Below, piece after piece: positions 5,825 through 13,500 of a DNA stretch of 16,269 nt. Within the stretch, counting starts at the first letter, position 1, and every line of letters begins with the position of its first letter. The notes under the pieces were generated by a model. The model ran no database searches. It had not been told where the DNA came from and worked only from the letters and a program-made list of their open reading frames with translations. The DNA is taken from assembly GCA_038230695.1 (NCBI GenBank), contig JBBRMT010000092.1, positions 1 to 16,269 on the forward strand, given 5' to 3'. Position numbers and translations under genes: made by a program. The DNA comes from QHBQ01 sp038230695 (lineage in GTDB: Bacteria > Chloroflexota > Chloroflexia > QHBQ01).

Positions 5825-6916
5825 CTAGCGGAATAGGCTGAGTTGGTGCGGCGTGTCGCGGGCAACCAGCGAGGCGGCCTTGACCCCCAGGAGGCGCACC
5901 CGTTGCGGCTTGCCCGCTGCTTGCATCTCCGCCACCCAGCGACGATAGCAGGCCAGCGCCGCCTTGTAGATCACCGTACTGCTGGCGGTGGGGGCGAGCA
6001 GCGTCCATTGCCGCCCGTAAATCTGGAAGTCGCTGCTCCGCACCTTCACCCCCACACACTTCGTCAGCAACCCCTCGGCGACCAGGTTGGCGGCAACCGC
6101 CTCGGCCAGTTCGTTCAGGATCGCCGCCGCGCCCGCAACATCAGCCAGGCGTAGATCAGCATCGAGGGTGGTTTCGTTGCTTACCGATTTGCTATCGCGC
6201 TCAGATACAATCGGTCGAGGGTCAATCCCCTGCGCCATCGCCCGCAATTCCTGTCCCCAGCGGCCAAACAAGCTGGTGGCCTGTGCGTCGTCGAGCGCGG
6301 CCAACTGGCCGATGGTGGTAATGCCCGCCTCAGCCAGTTTCGCGTTGGTTTTAGGGCCGATGCCCCAGATCTTGCCCGCCGCCAACGGCGCGAGGAAATC
6401 GGCCTCACCACCCGCCGCCACTGCCAACAGGCCGTCCGGCTTGCCCTGCCCGCTGGCGATCTTGGCGCACAGCTTGTTGCTTGCCACGCCAAAGCTGATA
6501 GTCAGCGCGGTGCTTTCGCGCACCTGCTGTTTGAAGCGGCGGGCTAGCTCCGCGCCAGCGGCGATAGTGGGGGCAACAGTGGTAACGTCGAGAAACGCCT
6601 CGTCCAGCGCAATCGGCTCGATCTGGGTGGTGACGGCGCGGAAGATGGTGTGGATCGTCGCGCTGGCCTCGTGGTAGGCATCGAAGTCACTGGCTTGCAC
6701 GATCAGTTCGGGGCAACGCTGCTGGGCGATGAACAGCGGCATTGCCGAGCGCACCCCGAACTCCCGCGCCTCGTAGCTGCAACTGGCAACCACCCCTCGC
6801 CGCGAACTAAAGGCGATCGCTACCGGCTTGCCGCGCAACTCCGGGTGGTCGCGCTGGGCTACGCTGGCGTAGAAGGCATCGAGGTCGCCGTGCAGGATGG
6901 TGCGGGTTTGCGTCAT
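5825..6916 (-). CDS. dinB: DNA polymerase IV (Y-family translesion polymerase)
   Basis: This 363-residue error-prone polymerase bypasses DNA lesions. The palm motifs are intact: HGDLDAFYASV (9-19) carries the first metal-binding Asp, D11, and a Tyr (Y16) at the expected steric-gate position. The second catalytic pair, D105-E106, lies in ALDEAFLDVT (103-112). SRRGVVASCSYEAR (38-51) and the SFGVASNKLCAKIAS block (141-155) are also typical. A helix-hairpin-helix-like thumb follows (WGIGPKTNAKL, 184-194), then the little-finger domain. The protein ends in QLSLF (358-362), a beta-clamp-binding motif. The chosen ATG (6916) begins directly before the HGDLD strand; the frame extends further upstream only as overlap with the neighbouring gene. 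It starts 13 bp after the stop of the surface-propeller gene on the same strand and has no strong Shine-Dalgarno sequence or evident promoter of its own, so co-transcription is likely. Confidence 0.96.
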   Translation of the reverse strand: MTQTRTILHGDLDAFYASVAQRDHPELRGKPVAIAFSSRRGVVASCSYEAREFGVRSAMPLFIAQQRCPELIVQASDFDAYHEASATIHTIFRAVTTQIEPIALDEAFLDVTTVAPTIAAGAELARRFKQQVRESTALTISFGVASNKLCAKIASGQGKPDGLLAVAAGGEADFLAPLAAGKIWGIGPKTNAKLAEAGITTIGQLAALDDAQATSLFGRWGQELRAMAQGIDPRPIVSERDSKSVSNETTLDADLRLADVAGAAAILNELAEAVAANLVAEGLLTKCVGVKVRSSDFQIYGRQWTLLAPTASSTVIYKAALACYRRWVAEMQAAGKPQRVRLLGVKAASLVARDTPHQLSLFR

Positions 6917-6929
6917 GTGCTTATCTTGA

Positions 6930-8999
6930 TCAAGGAGTGTTGATACCCTTGTAGAGTATGCCCGCCAGTTCGTCGCGGCGGATGCTGATGTTGGGGTGGA
7001 AGCCGCCATCAGAGTAGCCATTGACCACTCCCTTCGCGTGGGCGGTTTCGATCGCAGCATAGGCGAAGTAGCTGGTCGGCACATCCCAGTAGGTGGGGGT
7101 AGGGGGGGTGACGAGGGTATAACCCGCCGCTTTCACCACCAGCACGGTCAGTTCGGCGCGGATAATTGGGTTGTTGGGCAGGAAGCAGGGATAGACTGCG
7201 CCCACTGCCTGGCACTGGGCCACGCTGTAGCCACCAATCAGGTTGTGCGCTTTGGCGGTGCCAATGTAGTTATAGGCCCAGTAGCTAGGTGGCACATCGG
7301 TGAAGTCCTGTTGGCTGGGGGTGATTACGCTGAAGCCGAAGCCGAGTACCACCATGCGGGCAAACTGCGCCCGCGTCGCGTTGGCGGCTGGCGAGTAGTA
7401 ACCTCCGCCGGTGCCGCTGATCACTGCATTGCAGGCCAGATTGTAGATGGCAGCGGCGAAGAGGTTGCTGTTCGGCACATCGCTGAAGCCTGCGGTGCAG
7501 GGCGTGGCCCCGTTCAGGGTGAAGGCGGTCAGGTGGCGGCTCTCATCGGTGATGTATACAGTGCCATTGTTCACAATCGGGCTTTCCCAGTGGATGCCGC
7601 CGATTGCGCCATTCCATAGCGAATTGCCGCTGGTGGGGTCGAGCGCGTAAAGGTTGTTGTCAGTGCCAGCGTAGTAAAGCACACCGTTGGCAATAATCGG
7701 CGAACTGCCGCCCGGCCCGTGATGCCAGCGCGGGGTTAGTGCGGGCGTGCCGCCGCTGACGGTCACTTGCAGCCCGGCGATGCCGCTGCCATTGGCGACG
7801 AACAGCCAGGCGCTGCCGTCGGCGGGGTTGACCCACACGGCGGGGGTGGGCAACACTTCGCCGCCCTGTGGCACGTTAATCAGCTGCAACTCACCGCCAA
7901 TATGCCGTGGCCCGCCCTGTCCGCTCATGTTGTCGAGGTTAATCAGGCGGATCTTGCCATCCTTGCCGCCCTGCGCCGCTACGTGCTGGTAATTGCTGCT
8001 GGCAGGCATGGGCAGAATCGCCGGGCTGGTGCTGCCCATGTCGGCATCGCTATTATCGAGATTTTGAAAGTTGGTGGGGGTGTAGCTGTCGAGCGGTACG
8101 CCGCCAGGGACGGTGCCATCGGGGTTGAGCGCGATGACCGACTCCGACCAGTCGTATCCGCCCGTATTGCCGCTGTAATTCCCGTTGCTGCCCACGATGT
8201 AGATACGATTACTGGCGGCATCGTAGACCACACCGGGCCGCGCCCAGACTGCGTTCTGTTGGGTGGCACAGTCGTTAGTGCCAGGGGTGCCGTTTTCGAC
8301 GAAGTGTATCGTCAGGTTGCTGCACGCGGCGTTGAAGACGTGCTGCGAACCGTCGGCCAGGTTGACGGCGGTAACGTGACCCTGATAGTCGCCTGCGTCG
8401 CCGGGGTAGCCGCCATTGGTAACGTACAGGTAAGTCGCGCCGCTCACCGTGGTGATCACGCTGAGGGCTGCCGAACCCTTCTCCACATCGGGCTTGAGGG
8501 TGGCAAGTTCGGGCCAGCCGCCACCGCTCACCTCGGTGCCATCAGCTACCTGATACTTGTGAACCTTGCCCTCTAGCCCGTAGCTGTAAACGTACTGGCG
8601 GTTGGGGTCGAGTGCAGGGGAGGAGGTGGTGTAGTGCGGGCCAGTGGCCGCCTGCTTCGACCATATCTGTTGTCCATTGCTGGCATCGAGGGCGACGAGG
8701 TGGCCGTTCTTGGTGGTAACGAACACGAGGTTCTTGATCCCGCTGCTGGTGTTGACCGCGCTGAGGAAGACTGGCGCACCGTCGGCAATGTCGGTCAGGC
8801 TGATCTGGAACTTCTGTTGCAGTGTGTTGACGTTGCTGGGGGTGATCAGCGTCTCCAGGCTGTCAACCCCGCTGCGTTGCGCGTTGAAGTTGAAATGCGG
8901 CCAGTCGTAGGCGCGGGCCAGCAGTGGCGACAAAATCAGGGCTGCTGCTCCCAGCAGCGCGACGGCGCGGAAGGTAATGCGTTGGTTACGAATTTTCAT
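6930..8999 (-). CDS. Secreted PQQ-type beta-propeller protein with three C-terminal SLH repeats
   Basis: This 689-residue exported cell-surface protein has a signal peptide at 1-30 (cut after LLARA). A beta-propeller follows at about 32-500, with PQQ_2-type blade motifs such as LVALDASNGQQIW and LYALDPTSGNSLW. Three S-layer homology repeats occupy 501-689 (FSDVPNSN, DFTDVPPSYWAYNYI, YWDVPTSYFAYAAIE), ending in IRRDELAGILYKG. SLH repeats normally bind secondary cell-wall polymer, so the propeller should be displayed outside. Two cysteine pairs (C501/C523 and C596/C605) within the SLH region recur in the paralogue at 10506-13601. Whether PQQ or any cofactor is bound is unclear; a structural or binding role is equally possible. 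An AGGAG (9005-9009 on the opposite strand) sits 5 bases before the ATG. A strong promoter and a 5' stem-loop precede it, and dinB follows after 13 bp. Confidence 0.92.
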   Translation of the reverse strand: MKIRNQRITFRAVALLGAAALILSPLLARAYDWPHFNFNAQRSGVDSLETLITPSNVNTLQQKFQISLTDIADGAPVFLSAVNTSSGIKNLVFVTTKNGHLVALDASNGQQIWSKQAATGPHYTTSSPALDPNRQYVYSYGLEGKVHKYQVADGTEVSGGGWPELATLKPDVEKGSAALSVITTVSGATYLYVTNGGYPGDAGDYQGHVTAVNLADGSQHVFNAACSNLTIHFVENGTPGTNDCATQQNAVWARPGVVYDAASNRIYIVGSNGNYSGNTGGYDWSESVIALNPDGTVPGGVPLDSYTPTNFQNLDNSDADMGSTSPAILPMPASSNYQHVAAQGGKDGKIRLINLDNMSGQGGPRHIGGELQLINVPQGGEVLPTPAVWVNPADGSAWLFVANGSGIAGLQVTVSGGTPALTPRWHHGPGGSSPIIANGVLYYAGTDNNLYALDPTSGNSLWNGAIGGIHWESPIVNNGTVYITDESRHLTAFTLNGATPCTAGFSDVPNSNLFAAAIYNLACNAVISGTGGGYYSPAANATRAQFARMVVLGFGFSVITPSQQDFTDVPPSYWAYNYIGTAKAHNLIGGYSVAQCQAVGAVYPCFLPNNPIIRAELTVLVVKAAGYTLVTPPTPTYWDVPTSYFAYAAIETAHAKGVVNGYSDGGFHPNISIRRDELAGILYKGINTP

Positions 9000-9037
9000 T
9001 TATGCTCCTATCTGTGTTGCCCGAAGGATGATGAGGC

Positions 9038-9059
9038 ATAGCGGTTGCCCAACCGCTAT
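9038..9059 (-). promoter_or_regulatory. Perfect stem-loop at the predicted 5' end of the propeller-SLH mRNA
   Basis: A perfect 9-bp stem pairs ATAGCGGTT (9038-9046) with AACCGCTAT (9051-9059) around a 4-nt loop. From the -10 box at 9064-9069, transcription should begin near 9057, so the hairpin would form almost exactly at the mRNA 5' end. That placement is known to protect transcripts such as ompA from decay; the function here is inferred. Confidence 0.65.
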
Positions 9060-9063
9060 TTGG

Positions 9064-9092
9064 ATTATATGTGCTAATTCCGCTTTCGTCAA
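9064..9092 (-). promoter_or_regulatory. Near-consensus sigma70-type promoter of the propeller-SLH gene
   Basis: On the minus strand, -35 TTGACG (9087-9092) and a perfect -10 TATAAT (9064-9069) are separated by 17 bp. The start codon at 8999 lies about 58 bases after the predicted start of transcription. Confidence 0.75.
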
Positions 9093-9133
9093 TGCAGATA
9101 CCAATACGTCACGGTGATGCAATGAAAACGGAT

Positions 9134-9199
9134 GGGCGCGATAAATCCGCGCCCCTACATAAGTTTCGTGTTCGTAGGGGCGCAAATTCATTACGCCCT
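9134..9199. repeat. Composite REP-like palindromes
   Basis: Three overlapping stems are present: GGGCGCG/CGCGCCC (9134-9140 with 9148-9154), a perfect 10-bp stem GCGCCCCTAC/GTAGGGGCGC (9149-9158 with 9174-9183), and GGGCG/CGCCC (9178-9182 with 9194-9198). The pattern looks like two inverted copies of a TAGGGGCG-type palindrome, the same family as at 4705-4729 and 5778-5818. Confidence 0.8.
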
Positions 9200-9230
9200 G
9201 GCAGGCTTTGCAACAATCCTAGCTGCAATG

Positions 9231-9317
9231 GCAAAAAGCCCCCAGCGAGGGTTGGGGGAGAGAAGCTGCTGCCTTCAGGCAAAAACCCCCCAGCGGGGGT
9301 TGGGGGAGAGAAGCTGC
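9231..9317. repeat. Direct pair of GC-rich palindromic repeats
   Basis: Two copies about 48 bp apart (9231-9278 and 9279-9317) share GCAAAAA, CCCCCAGCG, GGTTGGGGGAGAGAAGCTGC. Each core can fold on the C5/G5 tracts. They are in reverse orientation to the tandem set at 9381-9556. The rest of the 9000-9599 gap holds no gene I can support. Confidence 0.85.
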
Positions 9318-9380
9318 GCTTACCGTGATGCCCATCGCAAACATATGGCGTTGCTTTCGATAAGCGTAGTTGCAGTGGCA

Positions 9381-9556
9381 AGATTTCTCCCCAAACCCCC
9401 GCTGGGGGCTTAGTTTTACGTTGGCTTCAGCATTAACGAGGGTGCAATTTCTCCCCCAACCCCCGCTGGGGGCTTAGTTTTACGTTGGCTTCAGCATTAA
9501 TGAGGGTGCAAGATTTCTCCCCAAACCCCCGCTGGGGGCATAGGTTTATGTTGGCT
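9381..9556. repeat. Tandem array of three about 65-bp units
   Basis: Units begin near 9381, 9447 and 9511 (66, 64 and about 46 bp, the last shortened). Each holds ATTTCTCCCC, an ACCCCCGCTGGGGGC hairpin core and TAGTTTTACGTTGGCTTCAG. The third unit diverges after TAGGTTTATGTTGGCT. The cores are inverted relative to the pair at 9231-9317, so a long imperfect hairpin across the region is possible. Confidence 0.9.
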
Positions 9557-9560
9557 GCAC

Positions 9561-9595
9561 TCAGCGCTCAGCGCTCAGCGCTCAGCGCCCAGCGC
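9561..9595. repeat. Heptanucleotide tandem repeat TCAGCGC x5
   Basis: Four perfect TCAGCGC units (9561-9588) and one CCAGCGC variant (9589-9595) end 4 bp from the stop codon of the minus-strand gene beginning at 10280. This is a third 7-bp family in the window. Confidence 0.95.
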
Positions 9596-9599
9596 TCTG

Positions 9600-10280
9600 C
9601 TAGCGTATCCAGCCCCGTGCCTTGAGGATCTGGGTGCCGAGCAGACCGAGGCTAACCTGATAGTTGGCGGACAGTTCTGGGTGGTACTCGAAGCGGTTGC
9701 GCTCGAAGTATTGCACCTGGTAGAACTTGCCATTGGTGGGGCTGCGCTCGATAATTGGTTCGCTGATGGGGTAGCCGTAGACCGACAGGCCGCCGCGAGT
9801 GGTCCAGTAGTGGTAGAAGATCTCTGGCACGTTGTGGCCGCTCTGCGGGAAGTAGTGCTGCCCGTTGATTGCGGCGCTTGGCTGGAAGCCGATCTCGTTA
9901 CCTCGCCCGGCAGTGACGACGTTGCCCAGCAACCCCAGCAGCACAGTGTAGGGCGCGTGGTTCTCAGGGTGAAACTCGAACTTGGCCCGCTCGAAGTATT
10001 GCACCGTGTAGGTGTTGCCGTCGGTACTCTGCTCCTGGAACTCCTCGGTAAGCGGATAGCCGAAGCGCACCAGCCCGCCCTGGCTGGTCCAGTATTCACG
10101 GAAGGCAGAGCGCAAGGTATGTTGCGTCTGCGGGAACCAGAGGACGCTGGCGGGGTTCGGCACCGGATCGGTGGGCAATGCGCTGGATAGGGCGCTGGGC
10201 GCGGCGTTGACCGCCGTCACGCTGATCAGCAGGGCCAGCGCAAGGGTGAAACTGAGCAGGGACAATCTCTTTGTTCTCAT
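9600..10280 (-). CDS. Secreted protein with two LGFP-like repeats, function unknown
   Basis: This 226-residue protein has a signal peptide at about 1-27 (MRTKR, hydrophobic core, cut near VNAAP). Two repeats of about 72 residues follow, at 48-119 and 142-214. Each runs W/YFPQ-x-x-H, a YWTxxGGL segment, a GYPhxE motif, then VQYFER-x-x-FE-x-HPE and a LGLLG ending. The FGYP-to-FER pattern resembles LGFP repeats, which are linked to cell-wall association in other bacteria; I do not recognise a named family. The ATG at 10280 is preferred over the ORF start at 10322 because it gives a clean signal peptide, with AAAGGAGG (bases 10291-10298 on the opposite strand) 10 bases upstream; the spacing is somewhat long. 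It diverges from the propeller gene at 10506. A TATACT element just upstream could be a -10 box, but no good -35 pairs with it. Confidence 0.8.
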   Translation of the reverse strand: MRTKRLSLLSFTLALALLISVTAVNAAPSALSSALPTDPVPNPASVLWFPQTQHTLRSAFREYWTSQGGLVRFGYPLTEEFQEQSTDGNTYTVQYFERAKFEFHPENHAPYTVLLGLLGNVVTAGRGNEIGFQPSAAINGQHYFPQSGHNVPEIFYHYWTTRGGLSVYGYPISEPIIERSPTNGKFYQVQYFERNRFEYHPELSANYQVSLGLLGTQILKARGWIR

Positions 10281-10425
10281 AATCTTTTGTATCCTCCTTT
10301 GTGGTATACCAGTATAACGCACGATTTAGCTCCGATGTTGCGTGCTTCCTGTAAGTGTACTGCGAAACGTGCGCCAATGCAACAACCCTGGCCGTGGGCG
10401 GCTTGCTTGTACCGCAACTTCCTTG

Positions 10426-10454
10426 TTGACATTGCGAAGGTGCTGCTGTAAGAT
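10426..10454 (+). promoter_or_regulatory. Sigma70-type promoter of the large propeller-SLH gene
   Basis: A perfect -35 TTGACA (10426-10431), a 17-bp spacer and -10 TAAGAT (10449-10454). Transcription would start near 10461, about 45 bases before the GTG start. Confidence 0.7.
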
Positions 10455-10505
10455 GGCAGTTGTAGCCGCCATCAATCTTCGGGTATTTAGCAAAGGAGCA
10501 AAGGT

Positions 10506-13500
10506 GTGAAGCAACGTTATCATCTTCTAGTTTCACGGTTTATTGGTCTCGCGCTGTTCTTTCTGCTAGTGGGCCTGAGCATCACCCTGGCGGCAAGCAG
10601 CCCCCAGTCGCCAGCAGTGCAGCCCAACGACTGGGCCGCGTATATGAACGGTGGAGCGCACCATTCGTACAACACCAACGATACTACTATCAACCCACAG
10701 ACGGCCAGTAGCCTACGCCCCCTGTGGATTACGAACACCGGCAACGTCATCGTCGCTGCGCCTGCGGTTGCTGATGGCGCAGTGTTCATCGGCAACTGGA
10801 TCAGCGGCACCAACTTCTTCAAGCTCGATGCCAACACCGGCCAGACTATATGGGGCGCGAACCTCGACTATCGCCCCACCGTCAACGGTTGCGACCCGCC
10901 AGCGGCGGGGGTGAGTAGCGGCGCAGCGATCTATAGCAACACCGTCTACGTCGGCGGCGGTGGCAACTGGTTCTATGCCCTCAACGAGGCCGATGGCAGC
11001 GTCCGCTGGCGCTTCAATACCGCTTTCGTCAGCGATAATACATACAACGGCACCTATAACTGGTCATCGCCAACCGTCTACAGCGGCTCAGTCTATGTTG
11101 GAGTCGCCTCGTTCGGTGATTGCCCACTGGTGCAGGGCCGCTTGCTGCAGCTTGATGCCAACAGCGGCAATCTGCAACATCAATTCAAAGCGGTGCCAGA
11201 TGGGCAGGTTGGCGCAGGTATATGGAACTCGCCAGCGGTAGAGACCGCCACCAACTCGATCCTGATCACCACTGGCAACCAGAATTGCGGCTCGATTTCC
11301 TGCACGCCCTACGCGGTTGGAGTAGTGAAGTTTAACGCTACTGACGTAACTACGCCCACCGGCCACTGGCAGGTGCCGAACGGCGAGGATACCGGCGACT
11401 CGGACTGGGGCGCAAGCCTCGACCTGTTCACTAAGAACGGCCACAACTATGCCGCTACCGTGAACAAAAACGGCAAGCTGTACGTGCTGGATACCAGTAT
11501 GCTTGCCAGCGGCCCGCTGACTCGTACCCAGATTTCCCGCCCTTTTGGATGCCCGCAGTGTGGCTACGGCGACCTGAGCAGCCCTGCTTATTACAGTGGC
11601 ACCCTGTTTGTGGCCGGGCCAAAGACACAACTGGGCAACACCTACTATGGCGGCACAATTGGGGCGCTCGATGTGCCAACTTATACCAGCTTCCTGTGGC
11701 GCACTCCCACCGCGCTCGACTTCTATCACGGTGGCTCCACTGACGGCTGCGAACCCGACCGCAACCCCACCACTTGCCCGCGCACCGCCGGGATGGTGCT
11801 GGCTCCAGTCTCCGGCGCGGCGGGTGTGGTAGAGGTCAACACCGCGTGGGAGGCGCAACTGCGCGATGCCAGCAACGGCAACCTGCTCTATACTTCGAAA
11901 GTAGTCACCAATACCACCCTCGGCTACAATGTCATCTATGGTGGCGCTTCGTTCGGTGAAGGCAAGATGTTTGTGCCAGTCACAACCGGCAAGGTTTATG
12001 CCCTCGCCCCAGGTAACACTCGCAGCGACCAGTTCGGCTACCCCACTCTGGGCGATCACTGGTATATAACCAACCCGCTGCCCAGCAACTATAGCCTTAC
12101 CAATGGCGATCTGCACGTTACCACCACTGCGGGTGGGCCGGGCGTGGCCGCCAACTATTTCGGGCAGTGGCCGCTGGGTGGCGACAATGCCGCCTGGACG
12201 ATCACCACCTCGCTAACCTTCAACCCAGCCGCCAATCATCAGGAAGCCGGTCTTGCTGCCTATCAGGATGCCAATACCAACATCAGCTTCGCCCGCGTCT
12301 ACTCAGGCGGCAACTACCTTGAGTTTAGCAGCGCCCTTACCGGCACCCTCACCAATCCCGCGCTGGTGCCAGATAACCCCACCCTGAACCCTACCGTCTA
12401 CCTGCAATTGAGCAAAGGCGTACAACAGCCTAACCTCAGCAGCGTGTATACCGCTTCCTACAGCTACGACAATGTAAACTGGATCACCCTGCCTACCACC
12501 CAAACCTTCTACCTCGGCCAGATCCAGGCGGGACTCTTCGCCGACAACGGCAACGGTGGCGCACCCCCGATTAACGCCGACTTCGACTACTTCCTGATCA
12601 ACCCGAACAATGGTAGCGTTGTAAACCCGACCCCCACCCCTACCAGCACGCCCACTGATACCCCCACCTTTACTAGCACGCCGACCGACACGCCAACCGA
12701 CACGCCAACCGACACGCCAACCGACACGCCGACTGATACCCCCACCGATACTGCCACCGCTACCACGACAAACACGCCTACCAATACGCCTACCAACACG
12801 CCTACCAGCACCGCAACCGACACGCCCACCAACACGGCTACCAGCACTCCCGCGCCGTCCACCGCTACGCCTAGCGGCACGGTTGTTCCGCCAACCGCTA
12901 GCCCAACCAACCCACCGCTATCGTCAACTGCAACCCCGGCCCTACAGGCGAGCAGCACTCCTGTTAGCCTGACCGCTACGCCCGCGCCACCTACCAATAC
13001 GCCAGGCGGCCCCACTCCTACCGAGTGCGCTAACCCGTTCGTGGACATTACTGGCAACCTGTTCTATGGCGCAATCCATTATCTGAATTGTCGTGGCGTA
13101 ATCAATGGCACCGATGCGCTCCACTACTCACCGGCTGGCACCTCGACCCGTGGGCAGTTTGCCAAAGTGGTGATTCTCGGCTTCGGGTTGCAGCTTTACA
13201 CCCCCGCTGGTGGCGCACAGGACTTCACCGATGTGCCAACCACCTACTTTGCCTACCTGTATATCGAAACCGGCTTCCACGCCGCCATCCTCAGCGGCTT
13301 CGATGCGGCCAGTTGCCAGGCAGCGGGCGTAGCCTATCCTTGCTATCTACCCAACCGCCCGATTACCAGGGGGCAACTCACCAAGCTGGTTGTCAATGCC
13401 GCGCATTACCTGCTCTACACGCCAGTTGGCGGCCAGGATTTCAGCGATGTGCCGCCCACTAACGTCTTCTTCGCCAGCATCGAGACTGCCTACCATAAAG

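Noticed and set aside
6917..7084. Longer dinB product starting at 7084
   Set aside because: The extra 56 residues overlap the neighbouring SLH coding region and show no polymerase similarity; the family begins at the HGDLD strand just after 6916.
7767..8576. 269-residue ORF on the plus strand inside the propeller-SLH gene
   Set aside because: Antisense frame with a composition typical of shadow ORFs in high-GC DNA; the opposite strand encodes a clear beta-propeller.
9071..9413. Short ORFs with KKPPARVGGEKL-like repeats
   Set aside because: They are translations of the GC-rich palindromic repeats and have no start signal or conserved domain.
9231..9556. CRISPR array
   Set aside because: The repeats vary in length and orientation, and the sequences between them are themselves repeated, so there are no unique spacers; no cas genes are present.
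11088..12116. 342-residue ORF on the minus strand inside the large propeller gene
   Set aside because: Shadow of the repetitive propeller sequence; no recognisable domain, start signal or signal peptide.
12587..13057. 156-residue minus-strand ORF with GVSVGVSVGV repeats
   Set aside because: It is the antisense reading of the Thr/Pro-coding repeats.
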